Below are positions 33,752 through 42,894 of a DNA stretch of 64,000 nt, in pieces. Source of the stretch: Chamaelirium japonicum (Eukaryota > Streptophyta > Magnoliopsida > Liliales > Melanthiaceae); the NCBI GenBank assembly GCA_947650365.1, contig OX393554.1, positions 35,497,137 through 35,561,136 on the forward strand, in the 5' to 3' direction. Below the pieces are notes generated by a model. The model made no database searches, was not told the DNA's origin, and was given only the letters and a program-made list of their open reading frames with translations. The position numbers and the translations under genes are program-made. Numbering within the stretch: position 1 is the first letter of the stretch; every line of letters starts with the position of its first letter.

Positions 33752-36700
33752 CTTATCAAGCCATCAATGAATGGTAGATGATCAAAATAACCCTCCCCAT
33801 GTTCCTATACTCATGGAACTTCAACATCGGAAAGGAGTGGGGTATGATCAGGGGCTGGCCATTTAACTAGGGTGTATTCAAGGTGGGGTGTAAGAGGAAA
33901 GGGTATTTTTGGGATAGGTATGGGGTATGATAAAAAAAAAAAAGGGGTGTGTTCAAGTTTGTTGGAAATGGAGGCTAATTACAGATTCTTGGGGTATGAA
34001 TAAAATTTTTTTTTTGGGTTATTTTGACTTTGCCCCCTATATTTTGCCTTGAATTAAGCTTTACCCCCCCATATTTTTATTAATTAGACTTTACCTTCCA
34101 AAATTCTGTCAGCTGACCATCAAAGAGCATCTCCAACCGAGTCCCGGTTTTGCCCCGAAATATAGGTAGCCAAATGTGCCATGTCAATGTAGGAGCACTC
34201 CAAAGTTCAGCAGCACTCCAACCGATTCCTATTTTCACTACCTATTTTATTTAAAATGTCTAACATACCCTTGGACAGCCTATTGACTGTGCAAATTCTC
34301 ATATCCAAAGGTAAATTTTGGCTTTGGTTGGCATGATTTGTTACATGGGGTCCATGGGATCCGAGCAAAGCTCTGCTCAATGCCTTTGTGGAGTGAGACG
34401 GAGCTCCGTGGTCTCGGAGCAAGTGATTGGAGTCGGTTGGAGCGTGTCTCATGGCTCCCGCTCCACAACTGTCAAGATCAGAGTAGATTTCAGAGTCGGT
34501 TGGAGATATTCTAAGAGAAAGGGTGAGCTGACGGAAAAGAAATAAAGTTTTGGGGGGTGAGCTGACGGAAAAGTTAGTTGTGGGGGGTAATGTCTAATTT
34601 AAGGCAGAGTTTGGGGGGTAAAGTCAAAATAACCCAAAAAGAAAAGAGTACGATTTTGTTCCAACCTCTTTAAAGAGGTTGGAGCATCCCACTCTCTCTC
34701 ATTGGTCCATTCCAAAGATATGTTTGTCACTTCATATGTTTATCATGGTGAAATGACCAAAAACCCTCAAGATGGACCAATGAGAGAGAGTGGGATGCTC
34801 CAGCCTCTTTAAGGAGATTGGAACAAAAACGTTTTCAAAAGAAAAGGGGTTATTTTGATTTTGCCCCAAACTTTGCCTTGAATTAGACTTTACCGCTCGT
34901 ATTTCATTAATTAGATTTTACCCCCTAAAACTAACTGTTCCGTCAGCTCACCCCCCAAAACTTTATTTCTTTTCAGTCAGCTCACCCTTTCTCTTAGATG
35001 GTGAACTGACGGAACAGTTGGTTTTGGGGAGTAAAGTCTAATTAATGAAAAGATGGGGGGTAAAGTCTAATTCAAGGCAGATTTTCGGGGGCAAACTCAA
35101 AATAACCCCAAAAAAAAAAAAAAAACTGACGAGGGTTTTCTCATTACGTGGCATAAGGGTTCCAGATCGCCAGACCCTGTGGAGGGTTTTCGACGTGCAT
35201 GACTCTCTGGACGAAAGGAATATTGAGGTAGCCGGCCACGTTCTGTGTGTTGCACTCGAACACCAGTGTCTGCATGAAAAGAGGCATCGGCCAGACGGGG
35301 TTAGTCGCGATTAATCCAAGATTCTATAGCTATACTAGTACTAATCCTGTGCAATGCACGAATGGTTGTGATACAGCTTGAATAGATCGCACATCTCGTG
35401 AATCTAAATCAGTAAATCCCATCGTTTTAGAGAGAGAGAGTAAGGAACATACTTAATTATAACAAAATTAAAGGAAAAAAGAAAAAGAGGGAGAAAGAGA
35501 GAAAAAGGATGCAATTTTTTTTTAAAAAAACTTTATTTAAATTTTTTTCTTATTATAAGAGGCTGCCATCCTTGAGGGTAGACGGGCAAGGTAGTTGCCT
35601 AGGGTCCTAATTAATTTACACTAATGGGGGCCCCACAGCCAAGCCCAAACACTGAAGGAGGGGGGCCCAACAGCCAAGTCCAAACGGCAAACACCAAGAG
35701 CCAAAGAGGGGATTCTCCAATAAAATAAAACCTTTGACCTACTATGCTTCATCCCAAAAACAAAAAACTTGTGTGGCGGGCCGCGGAAGAGAAAGGAAAG
35801 GTCGACCGTAGGGGTTGGCCGTGACTTCGCGGCCCCATCCCCGATTTCCCCCATCCCTTACGTCCCTCCCCGCCTCCAGACCCTCTCCCTGTCCGCCAAC
35901 GCCCTCTCCGACGACCATGTCACAAGAAATATTGAATGAATTTGTTATCTATTGAAAAAGCTATGGTAGAAAAGCTTGATTATACAAACTTAATTTGTAA
36001 CTTTGCAGCTAAAAATACGATAAGAGTAATATTTGAGTGATATAGTTAACATTTCCTTTTGGGATTATATTTTTAGAGTTTGTTTGGTGTGTTTTCTTAT
36101 TGTGAACAGGATTTTGTTAAAGTATGAATTAACAAAAGCTTCCTAATCTAATTTTATCTTTTAGATTTTTCTGATGATTTTTTGTTATCTTAATCGATGC
36201 AAGTAAATTTTAGTAGTTGATTTAGTAATTATATATAAAAGCAAATTTTGTATGTCTACTTGCAAAAAAAAATTATTGATATTTAAATTTTTTTCTTATA
36301 TTAATATGTATAGGGGGCCCAACTTTTGGAGTTCATGTAGGGCTCCCAAAACCTCAGAGACTGCCCTGGCTGCCATGTGACACCAAAGATCTCAGCTTTA
36401 CAAGAATAGTATAGATAGATAGCTAGCTAGCTACGGTACCAACAAACAACCCTGTAACTCTTCTTCAGCTATTAATGAACGACTTAATCTGAATTTACCT
36501 CCCTCTGGTTCTAATAGTTTGGACATCAATCAAACTGTATCCAGAGAGTAGCAAAAAACAAACAAACAAACATACCCTGAACGAGTCGATATCCACATCC
36601 TCGGGGCCCACGCCTGGGCAGAGTTTGCCGTAAGTGGAGAATGGGTCCATGGTGAATTCCAGATCGCTCAACACCCCAAGAGATGCGATGCACCGTAGAG

Positions 36701-39405
36701 CTTGATCGGTAGTTCCATTCTCTACTCCTGCGCACTCTTTCTTATATCTATTCAAAGATCTTTTGGTGATGATGTTACCGTGGTACGCAAACTCCATCGT
36801 GATTTCAGTTTCGATGCTCTGGTCCAGCAGCGGATTACCAATCTGCAAGAAATTAGGGTGTCATCAGCCACAATGGATGGATTGAGTCTTAATCCAGATC
36901 GGTAGGGGAGGTCCACAGCGGGTATATTAAACAACTAATGGGTGTCACCCCCCTCCCCTCCCATCGATGTGGAAGTAAACCGGCGGACTATCTCAACAGA
37001 CCACATGGGTGTTGATAGAATAGTCCCACATCGACTGATTAGGAGGGTGTTAAGATTCTTGCAAAGAAATTCTAGTATCTCAACTCCAGACCTAGGGTTT
37101 TTGAGAATTTTCACATAGTATCAGAACCACTTAAGCGGTCACATCTAGTGGTGGCAATCCTTGACCCGACCCAAAGTTAACGGGTTTGGGCTTGCTCTAA
37201 ACGGGTTCGGGTCATAAACGGGTTGACCCAAGTGACCGATTGATTTAATGGGTCGGATTTGGGTTTGTACTTATAACCAGATTGACCCAACTTGACCCAT
37301 TTACCAAATGAGTCATTTAAACCCAACCCAACCTGACCCGACCGGTTAATTTATATGGTTTTTTTGGCCCAACCCGAGCCAACCCATGTATTAAAAGAGT
37401 CTGGTGGGGTCAACTCGTTTACTAGATGGGTCGGGTTTGTGTTTAAGTTTTTGACCTATTTATTAAACGGAATGAGTGTTTTGCCCTTGTATAGTACCTA
37501 TGTTTTAACCCGATCCAACCCATTGCCACCCTTGACTCACATCGACTTGTTGTGTGGGAGCCCACACCACTACGTACACCTATGTGGTAATGAGAAAAAA
37601 TAGATTTGGCTTGCATCGAGTGGAGGGTGTTGAGAGAATAGTCCCACATCGACTGATTAGAAAACGCTTGGCTCTTAACCCTAGACCCGGGTTTTGTGGT
37701 TAGAGGACAATGGGTTAGGCTATTACCAATATTCCCTTGAGGTTGATGGCACCGTGTTGGGACTGGGGCCTCTGTCCAACAATTAAGTTGGCGAGTGGGG
37801 GGGCAATGACGCCGACGTACTCCTGCCCGGCGATGTAGAAGTCTGCGCCGCCGTACTCCGGGAATCGCAGCAGCCAGCGGACGATGAACGTATGCATCTC
37901 CTGCACCACCATGGCGTCATCCGCTTGGAACTTATCGTAACCAACATCAGACAAGGAAAACCCTATGCCCACCGGGCCTTCGACGAAGATGATATTTGCT
38001 ACTGCAATGATCAAGACCAAGGAAACAAGAGAGTAGTCAGATGGCCGGTCATCTATGGCTGCCTTGGGGTGTGATTCACTTGTTAGAAAGAGAGAGAGTA
38101 CTTATGAATTTTTTTTTGAAAAATACTATTTGACATCAAATGACTATTAAATACCATTGAATATGTATTTATTATTTTCATAGTAATTTTTTAATAAAAT
38201 TTTCTCTTTTTCTCTTTAGATCTTGATTGACTGCTCTATGAACAACCATAGCATGCTATACAGATAATTAGGATAAATTACACAAATACACCCTATAATT
38301 TAATCGATTATCACTTTCACCCCCTTAGATATCCACGTAAATGCCCGACCTTTATAGTTTGAAGAACTTATCATTTTCACCCCCCACTCAAGGGGGTGTC
38401 TGTGCAAGCTAAGGAAATAGAAACTGCAGGGGCGCATTTGTAGGGTTTTAAACATGAGGGGATGAAAGTGATAATCAATCAGTCAAAATGCAAGGGTTCT
38501 GCATATAATTTACCCTATTTAATTCCATCTTTTGCTTAAGTTTTATTCCTTGAGCAATACTCCCAAACATTGGAGTCCGCAGCTCCTCTGTCTAATTTGA
38601 ACCGTTGGATACATATCATTAGTGATATCCAGCCGTACTTTAACTAGTTCTGATAGAATATCACTAGTGACATTCACGCAGCTAGGCTATAGTGATATTT
38701 TGTCAGAACTCCGAATGGCTAAATCTCACTAGTGGTATTCATCCAACGGTTCATATCGGACAGAGGAGTCGTGCGCTCCAACACCTGTTGGAGCTAAGTA
38801 TTGTTTTTTTTTTCTTCTTTCATATGCATGCATGCGCGTGTGCGCGCGCGCATGCTAGAAAAGGATGAGTTGAGGGGGGTACGTGCGACTGACATTGATT
38901 CCATGAATAAGGATTCGGAGCAAGGGTCTGCCCATCCGACTCCACCTTGAACGGGCCAACCTGGAGGAAGGCCGATAGTAAGGGCGAGCACTTCCAGCTT
39001 CCGCCTTCATGGAAAACCCAAACATTGGTCATCATCATATGTGGTCATTGTGGCTCGTACTGAATCTCACTGCCCTATGGACGGTCTTGATTTACCATGG
39101 CATCCCATGTAGAGCACGAGAGGCTTGGCGGCGGGGTTGTCGCCGGCGGCCTCCACGAAGTAATAGAAGTACCGCTTGGTGTTGTTCTCGGGGCTCACCG
39201 GGATGTAACCGCTGTACTGCCGGAAGTCGACGCCGGACTCGGGCTGGTTCGGGAGCTCGTCGATGAGGTCGGAGTCCTTGCTCCCCTCATCGTAGAGTAG
39301 GCGGTCGCGGTCCCGGCCGGAGCTTCCGGCCGCTGCAACCCCTGATGGGCGAATTTGGAAGCATGCGAGGAGGAGTAGGGCGGCCGCGACGGTGGCCGAC
39401 TTCAT
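31276..39405 (-). CDS. Serine carboxypeptidase-like protein with replaced catalytic Ser and His
   Basis: Seven exons on the minus strand: 39405-39096, 39004-38894, 38001-37727, 36842-36576, 35269-35148, 31649-31544, 31431-31276. All have GT/AG borders and matching phases, giving 448 aa with no stop. Order: signal peptide (1-26, LLLLACF core); LPNQPESGVDFRQYSGYIPV; a substrate/oxyanion region reading LVLYMGCHGGSWKCSP where the family has LNGGPGCSS; NPYSWNQLANIIFVEGPVG; FYIAGQEYVGVIAPPLA, with Glu201 at the nucleophile Ser of G-D/E-S-Y-x-G; IGNPLLDQ; YLNIPFVQRVMHVE; GVLDHEDP, with Asp366 at the catalytic Asp; LSGWRPWF; and VRNAGRKVSEDQPKR, with Arg419 at the catalytic His. The WRPWF stretch points to clade I, which includes acyltransferases. 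Only about 30 residues separate the YLN and Asp motifs, where about 60 are usual, so an exon may be missing or unseen in the 3.5-kb intron 5. A signal peptide suggests secretion or the vacuole. It is probably a pseudoenzyme or an early pseudogene. A hAT element sits 110 bp upstream of the start. Confidence 0.85.
32100..33300. other. Part of SCPL intron 5, no gene recognised
   Basis: Open frames at 32225-32410 and 32454-32738 on the plus strand have no known domain. Near 33250-33307 the minus strand reads CACTGCAACAAATTCGACC, which resembles a CACTA end, so parts of this stretch may be a transposon remnant. Confidence 0.4.
33319..34012. mobile_element. Inverted-repeat element with internal (CT)n
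   Basis: Left arm AAATTTTATTCATACATACC…AAAAATCTGTA and right arm ACAGATTCTTGGGGTATGAATAAAATTT are inverted copies. A second inverted pair (GTATACCCCACATC and GGGTATGATAA type) lies inside. The TC run at 33677-33748 sits within. It is in intron 5 of the SCPL gene. No target duplication was fixed because the flanks are A/T runs. Confidence 0.6.
33677..33750. repeat. (CT)n microsatellite
   Basis: About 72 bases of TC repeat inside the inverted-repeat element. Confidence 0.95.
34016..34635. mobile_element. Fold-back MITE, copy 2, interrupted by another MITE
   Basis: Ends GGGTTATTTTGACTTTGCCCC and its inverse (…GTCAAAATAACCC). The central loop that joins GTCAGCTGACCATC to AGAAAGGGTGAGCTGAC in other copies is split here by a second element at about 34125-34512. 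Confidence 0.75.
34125..34512. mobile_element. MITE nested in the loop of the fold-back MITE
   Basis: Left end GAGCATCTCCAACCGAGTC and right end (inverse) GAATATCTCCAACCGACTC are imperfect inverted repeats. The neighbouring triplets are AAA and TAA, which may be a degraded 3-bp duplication of the PIF/Harbinger (Tourist) kind. The interior also holds GGAGCTCCGTG-type inverted words. Confidence 0.6.
34654..34829. mobile_element. Short hairpin MITE
   Basis: Arms of about 60 bp: TTTTGTTCCAACCTCTTTAA…CATTGGTCCAT on the left, and ATGGACCAATGAGAGAGAG…GGAACAAAA on the right. The CCACTCTCTCTCATTGGTCC part pairs perfectly. It lies between two copies of the GGGGTTATTTTGA family. Confidence 0.75.
34846..35109. 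mobile_element. Fold-back MITE, copy 3 (intact)
   Basis: 264 bp that begins GGGGTTATTTTGATTTTGCC and ends with the inverse (…CTCAAAATAACCCC). Both arms carry the GAATTAGACTTTACC and AACTGTTCCGTCAGCTCACC blocks. It ends only 38 bases from SCPL exon 5. Confidence 0.8.
35570..36367. mobile_element. Possible transposon remnant in SCPL intron 4
   Basis: A 798-bp segment flanked by direct repeats GGCTGCCAT at 35561-35569 and 36368-36376. The ends (CCTTGAGGG… and …GAGACTGCCCT) show no convincing inverted repeat. Words such as GGGGGCCC near both ends and an AT-rich middle fit a decayed element. A chance repeat is possible. Confidence 0.35.
37005..37714 (+). mobile_element. TRIM with a nested MITE, in SCPL intron 3
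   Basis: LTRs at 37010-37115 and 37628-37709, both starting TGTTGA(T/G)AGAATAGTCCCACATCG and ending CA. Target duplication ATGGG is at 37005-37009 and 37710-37714. A primer site like TGGTATCAGAACC follows the first LTR at 37116-37128 (its first bases read TAGTATCAGAACC). The element is antisense to the SCPL gene. Its interior carries another element at about 37146-37536. Confidence 0.88.
37146..37536. mobile_element. hAT-like MITE inside the TRIM
   Basis: Left end GTGGTGGCAATCCTTGACCC and right end (inverse) AAGGGTGGCAATGGGTTGG. The interior is rich in ACGGGT/ACCCG words, as in the element at 26289-26709. Possible flanking repeat TCACATC at 37139-37145 and 37537-37543. Exact ends are uncertain. 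Confidence 0.55.
38271..38515. mobile_element. MITE in SCPL intron 2, TA duplication
   Basis: Left arm GGATAAATTACACAAATACA and right arm (inverse) GGGTAAATTATATGCAGAAC. Both arms contain GATTATCACTTTCA-type blocks. TA flanks both ends, which fits a Stowaway-like element. Confidence 0.65.
38555..38803. mobile_element. Second MITE in SCPL intron 2
   Basis: Inverted arms carry CAATACT, TTGGAG, CTCCTCTGTC and GAACCGTTGGAT at matching places on both sides. The centre holds ATCACTAGTGA, itself a palindrome. Confidence 0.65.
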
Positions 39406-39859
39406 TGCCGCCGGCGAATCTTTGGCTTCGAGTCGAATAGGGTTGAGGGTGGCAAGCGGGGGGTGCGTTTTATCTTTGGTAGCTGTTGGTTAGTCGTTAC
39501 TGACGTTTAGTTTGGTTTGGAAGCAGGGGCGGAGCGACGCAGGGGCGAGGGGACTTCCGAAAAAACACCTTGGGACTGCTCCTAGATCGCATCCCCACCG
39601 TCTGATGCCCCCCTTTTCACGATGCAATCTCGGCAAGGAAAACGGGACCGGCCGGGACCTCTTCGACGGGAGCCTATTCGAAGCCAGCGGTGCATCGCAA
39701 AAAAAAATTAGGAACTTTGCATTCTCGTCTTGTTGATCAACGGTCACGATCAGATCCATCATCTCGGGAGCCAATTTGCTTTCTCACGATCATCTCACGA
39801 GCCAGTTGTTTCTTGATTTCCTTCCTTACTATGATACTATCCCTCGTCAACACATCAAT

Positions 39860-40030
39860 AAATCTAAACTTAAATGATGGAAGTCCAAGTCCCTCTCATA
39901 TGCTGGTAGAACTATTCTCATTAAGTCGTGTCTGGCCTCTATTCCTATCTATTTCATGTCAACATTGCTCATCCTGCAAGCGGTGATCGACAATTCTAGC
40001 GGACAGGCTCAAAAACTAAACCTTTACTAA
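39860..40030 (+). pseudogene. Extra LINE reverse-transcriptase scrap
   Basis: Reads as a copy of the LINE stretch SYAGRTILIKSCLASIPIYF at 40307-40430. It lies left of the 12-bp duplication that borders the main LINE copy, so it comes from an earlier insertion or a rearrangement. Confidence 0.6.
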
Positions 40031-42046
40031 TCTAAACAAAAGCCTTCTCCTTCCAGCATGTGAGAAGGACTTGGACTTCCATCCTTTAAGTTTTGAGCCT
40101 ATTGATTGGTAAAGTTTTAGATTTTTTTTTCAACGGGATCCACAAAACTAAGGTCTCGGATTTTTTGGTGTGTTGATGAGGGATAGTATCATAGTAAGGA
40201 TGGAAGTCGAAGGCCCTCTCACATACTGGTAGAACTTTTATGACGTCGTGAGACAATTCTAAACAAAAGCCTTCGCCTTCCTCGAGGACAAACTCAAATC
40301 TAAGCTTAAAGGATGGAAGTCCAAGTTCGCCTCATATGCTGGTAGAACTATTCTCATCAAGTCATGCCTGGCCTCTATTCCTATCTATTTCATGTCAACA
40401 TTGCTCATCCCGCAAGCGGTGATCGACAAGCTCAATGGCATTTTGAGAGATTTCTGGTGGAGCTTTGATCCTGGGAAGCGACACTTCTAGCTCCTCGGTT
40501 GGAATAAATTCTTTAAACCCAAAATAGAAGGAGGACTGTGTATCCGTGATCTCGTTGTGGTCAACAAAGCTCTCATCATGAAACTGGCATGGGTATTTCT
40601 GAACAATCCTGATCAGCTATGGGTTCCCATCCTTTCCAAATAATATATATGGGCCCCACTCTAACTTCTGGAACCTCTTGGCTAAGGCGGGGTCCTCTCA
40701 GGTTTGGCTTAGTCTTATCAAGGGACGTGATCTTATCAGACCTTTCATTTGTTGAAGGGTTGGTGATGGGAAGCCGATCAAGTTGATCGGAGATGGGTGA
40801 ATTCCTCAATTGTCGGGTCGTGCCATTCTTAGCGAAGTTCATGATGGCTCTTCTCTTCATGTGTCGGATTTCATTGACCCCATTACTTGGCTTTGGCAGA
40901 TCAATAAACTCTCAAACATTGGGATCGATCAAGTTGAAGCTAATTAATGCTATTCTGAAAATGCACCTTTCGGCTGTACCCGAGTCGGATTCTCTGGCTT
41001 GGACCCCTTCCTCCTCTGGTACCTTCAATGTTAAATATGCATATTGGGCTTCCTTCTTCATAAAAAACGAGGCATCTTTATCGAATGCCCATCCTCAGTT
41101 TGACTGGAAGAAATTGTGGAGGGCGAAAGGATGTCTCCCTAAGTCGCTTATATTTATGTGGCGGGCAATTCAGGAATGCATCCCCACACTTCAGCAGCTG
41201 GCTGCTCTGCTTCCCTATATCGACAAGACATGCTCCCTTTGTAGCAATGAGGAAGAATCGATTGAGCACATCCTCTTATGCTGACCCTTAGCCCGGGAGG
41301 TTTGGTTCGGTTCGAACCTTCAAATCAGTAAGGAGGGGAGCCACAATTCTATTAGTCAATGGAAAATTAAAAGTGGCTTCTTAACCTCAATAAATCCCGG
41401 GAATTCTCGTTTAGCCATGGCTCCCTCATCATGTGGAATATTTGAAAGGCTAGGAACAAATGGGTAATTGATAGAGAACGGCTCAATCTGGAATCAATCT
41501 TGCTTGCTTCCAATGCCCTATTCCGGGATCTCGGTACTCTCAAGGTTAATGTCGATGGGGCTTTGAACAATTCGATGGTTTCAACAGGAGCTATCCTCAA
41601 GGATAGTGAGGGCACACTTATTTACTCAAAAAGGGGCCATTTTCGGGATTTGTGATGCCATTGAGATAAAGACAATAGCAGGCAGATACATAGCCAAGTC
41701 CTCAATCATGGAGGGGGATAACCAAGTCCTCATCCACCTCCTGTCGAATGGAGAACTTTCTCCACCATGGCAAATACATAGCATTGTATCTGACTGTAGG
41801 ATGTTATTTCTCGGGTTCTCTAGTTGCAGATTCTCCCATGTCATGAGGAATCTTAACTGTTGCGTTGATGCTCTGGCGAATTTAGCTCTTCAGGAAAGCA
41901 GAAGTTTTTCGTCTTTCTCACTGTATCACTTCCCTAATTAAGTCTGATCTAGATAAGGAAAATAATTGTATTAATGCTTCCTATTTGAGGCCGGTTCCAT
42001 GAATAGAACCCCCATAGTTCTTGCAAAAAAAAAACTTTACTAATCT
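40022..42046 (+). mobile_element. 5'-truncated LINE inside the hAT element
   Basis: Bounded by the 12-bp direct repeat CTTTACTAATCT at 40022-40033 and 42035-42046, with a poly(A) run of ten at 42025-42034, so insertion was by target-primed reverse transcription. The 5' part is rearranged: 40055-40100 is an inverted copy of a stretch that recurs in sense at 40300, as expected for twin priming. Confidence 0.8.
40262..41941 (+). pseudogene. LINE ORF2 remnant: RT end, zf-RVT and RNase H
   Basis: Frames in order: the C-terminal RT region (LKGWKSKFASYAGRTILIKS, then DFWWSFDPGKRH, then PKIEGGLCIRDL); the zinc-binding zf-RVT domain at about 41000-41284 (SGTFNVKYAYW, LWRAKGCLPKSLIFMWRAI, CSLCSNEEESIEHILLC); and an RNase H-like domain split by a frameshift (KVNVDGALNNSMVSTGAIL at about 41540, then EGDNQVLIHLL and FSHVMRNLNCCVDALANLAL to 41941). 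Several stops and shifts break it. The ORF order is that of plant L1-type LINEs. Confidence 0.85.
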
Positions 42047-42894
42047 GGAACCAAATTAAAATAGGATTTATCCCTTTCCAAAACTGAAAACAAAATGCAA
42101 TCCTCCTCTAATTCTCATATGCCGACTCGGCGACACCATTATAAATTCTGCTGATCCGACCATCTAAGATCTCCAAACACAAACATATTTTTTTTCTTTT
42201 CTTATTATTGATTTGTTGGTCACTTTGTGGATTGATTTTTCTCTTTCAAGGTAGGAGAAGTGGATAAAAAATGAAGTTCTCACCCAATTGAAGACTGCTA
42301 GTGCTTATATTTGGCGTGAGAATTGAGATTGTGGCTGTCGACATTGAGCAAAGTTGCAAAAATTTTAACACTTTTTAGATAATAATTAAATAATTTTCTC
42401 ATTCTATGTTGTGATTTTATTTATTTTTTATGCTTTTTTTGTTCACTATCTGTTGGAATATTGTGCATATGATATTTGTAAGACTTACTTTTATACGGTA
42501 GCTTGTGAACCATTCTTCTTCTTTTTAAAATTTATTGTAGTAGTAGTATTTTGTTTTGGCATGTCAAATTTTTTTTAAATAATTTATTCAATATTTTAAA
42601 ATATGATGGTGACTTATTGATTGGGGGGGGGGCATTATCTCATTGATGTCGACGTGTCGTTATATATTTACGTGGTCGATGCTATGAACAAATTCTATTA
42701 TTATGAATTATTTAATTCATATCGGAATGTAATTGTATATTTTCATCTTTAAATTACATATTTATATTTTTCTTGAATAGTTATGGATAAATTTTTCAAA
42801 ATGATCCAGTGACCGACTTACAACCTTATACCAACAAAAATGAACATCATGATCAAGCAGAAGCAACATCAAATCCAACTCATTGGAAAATTAT

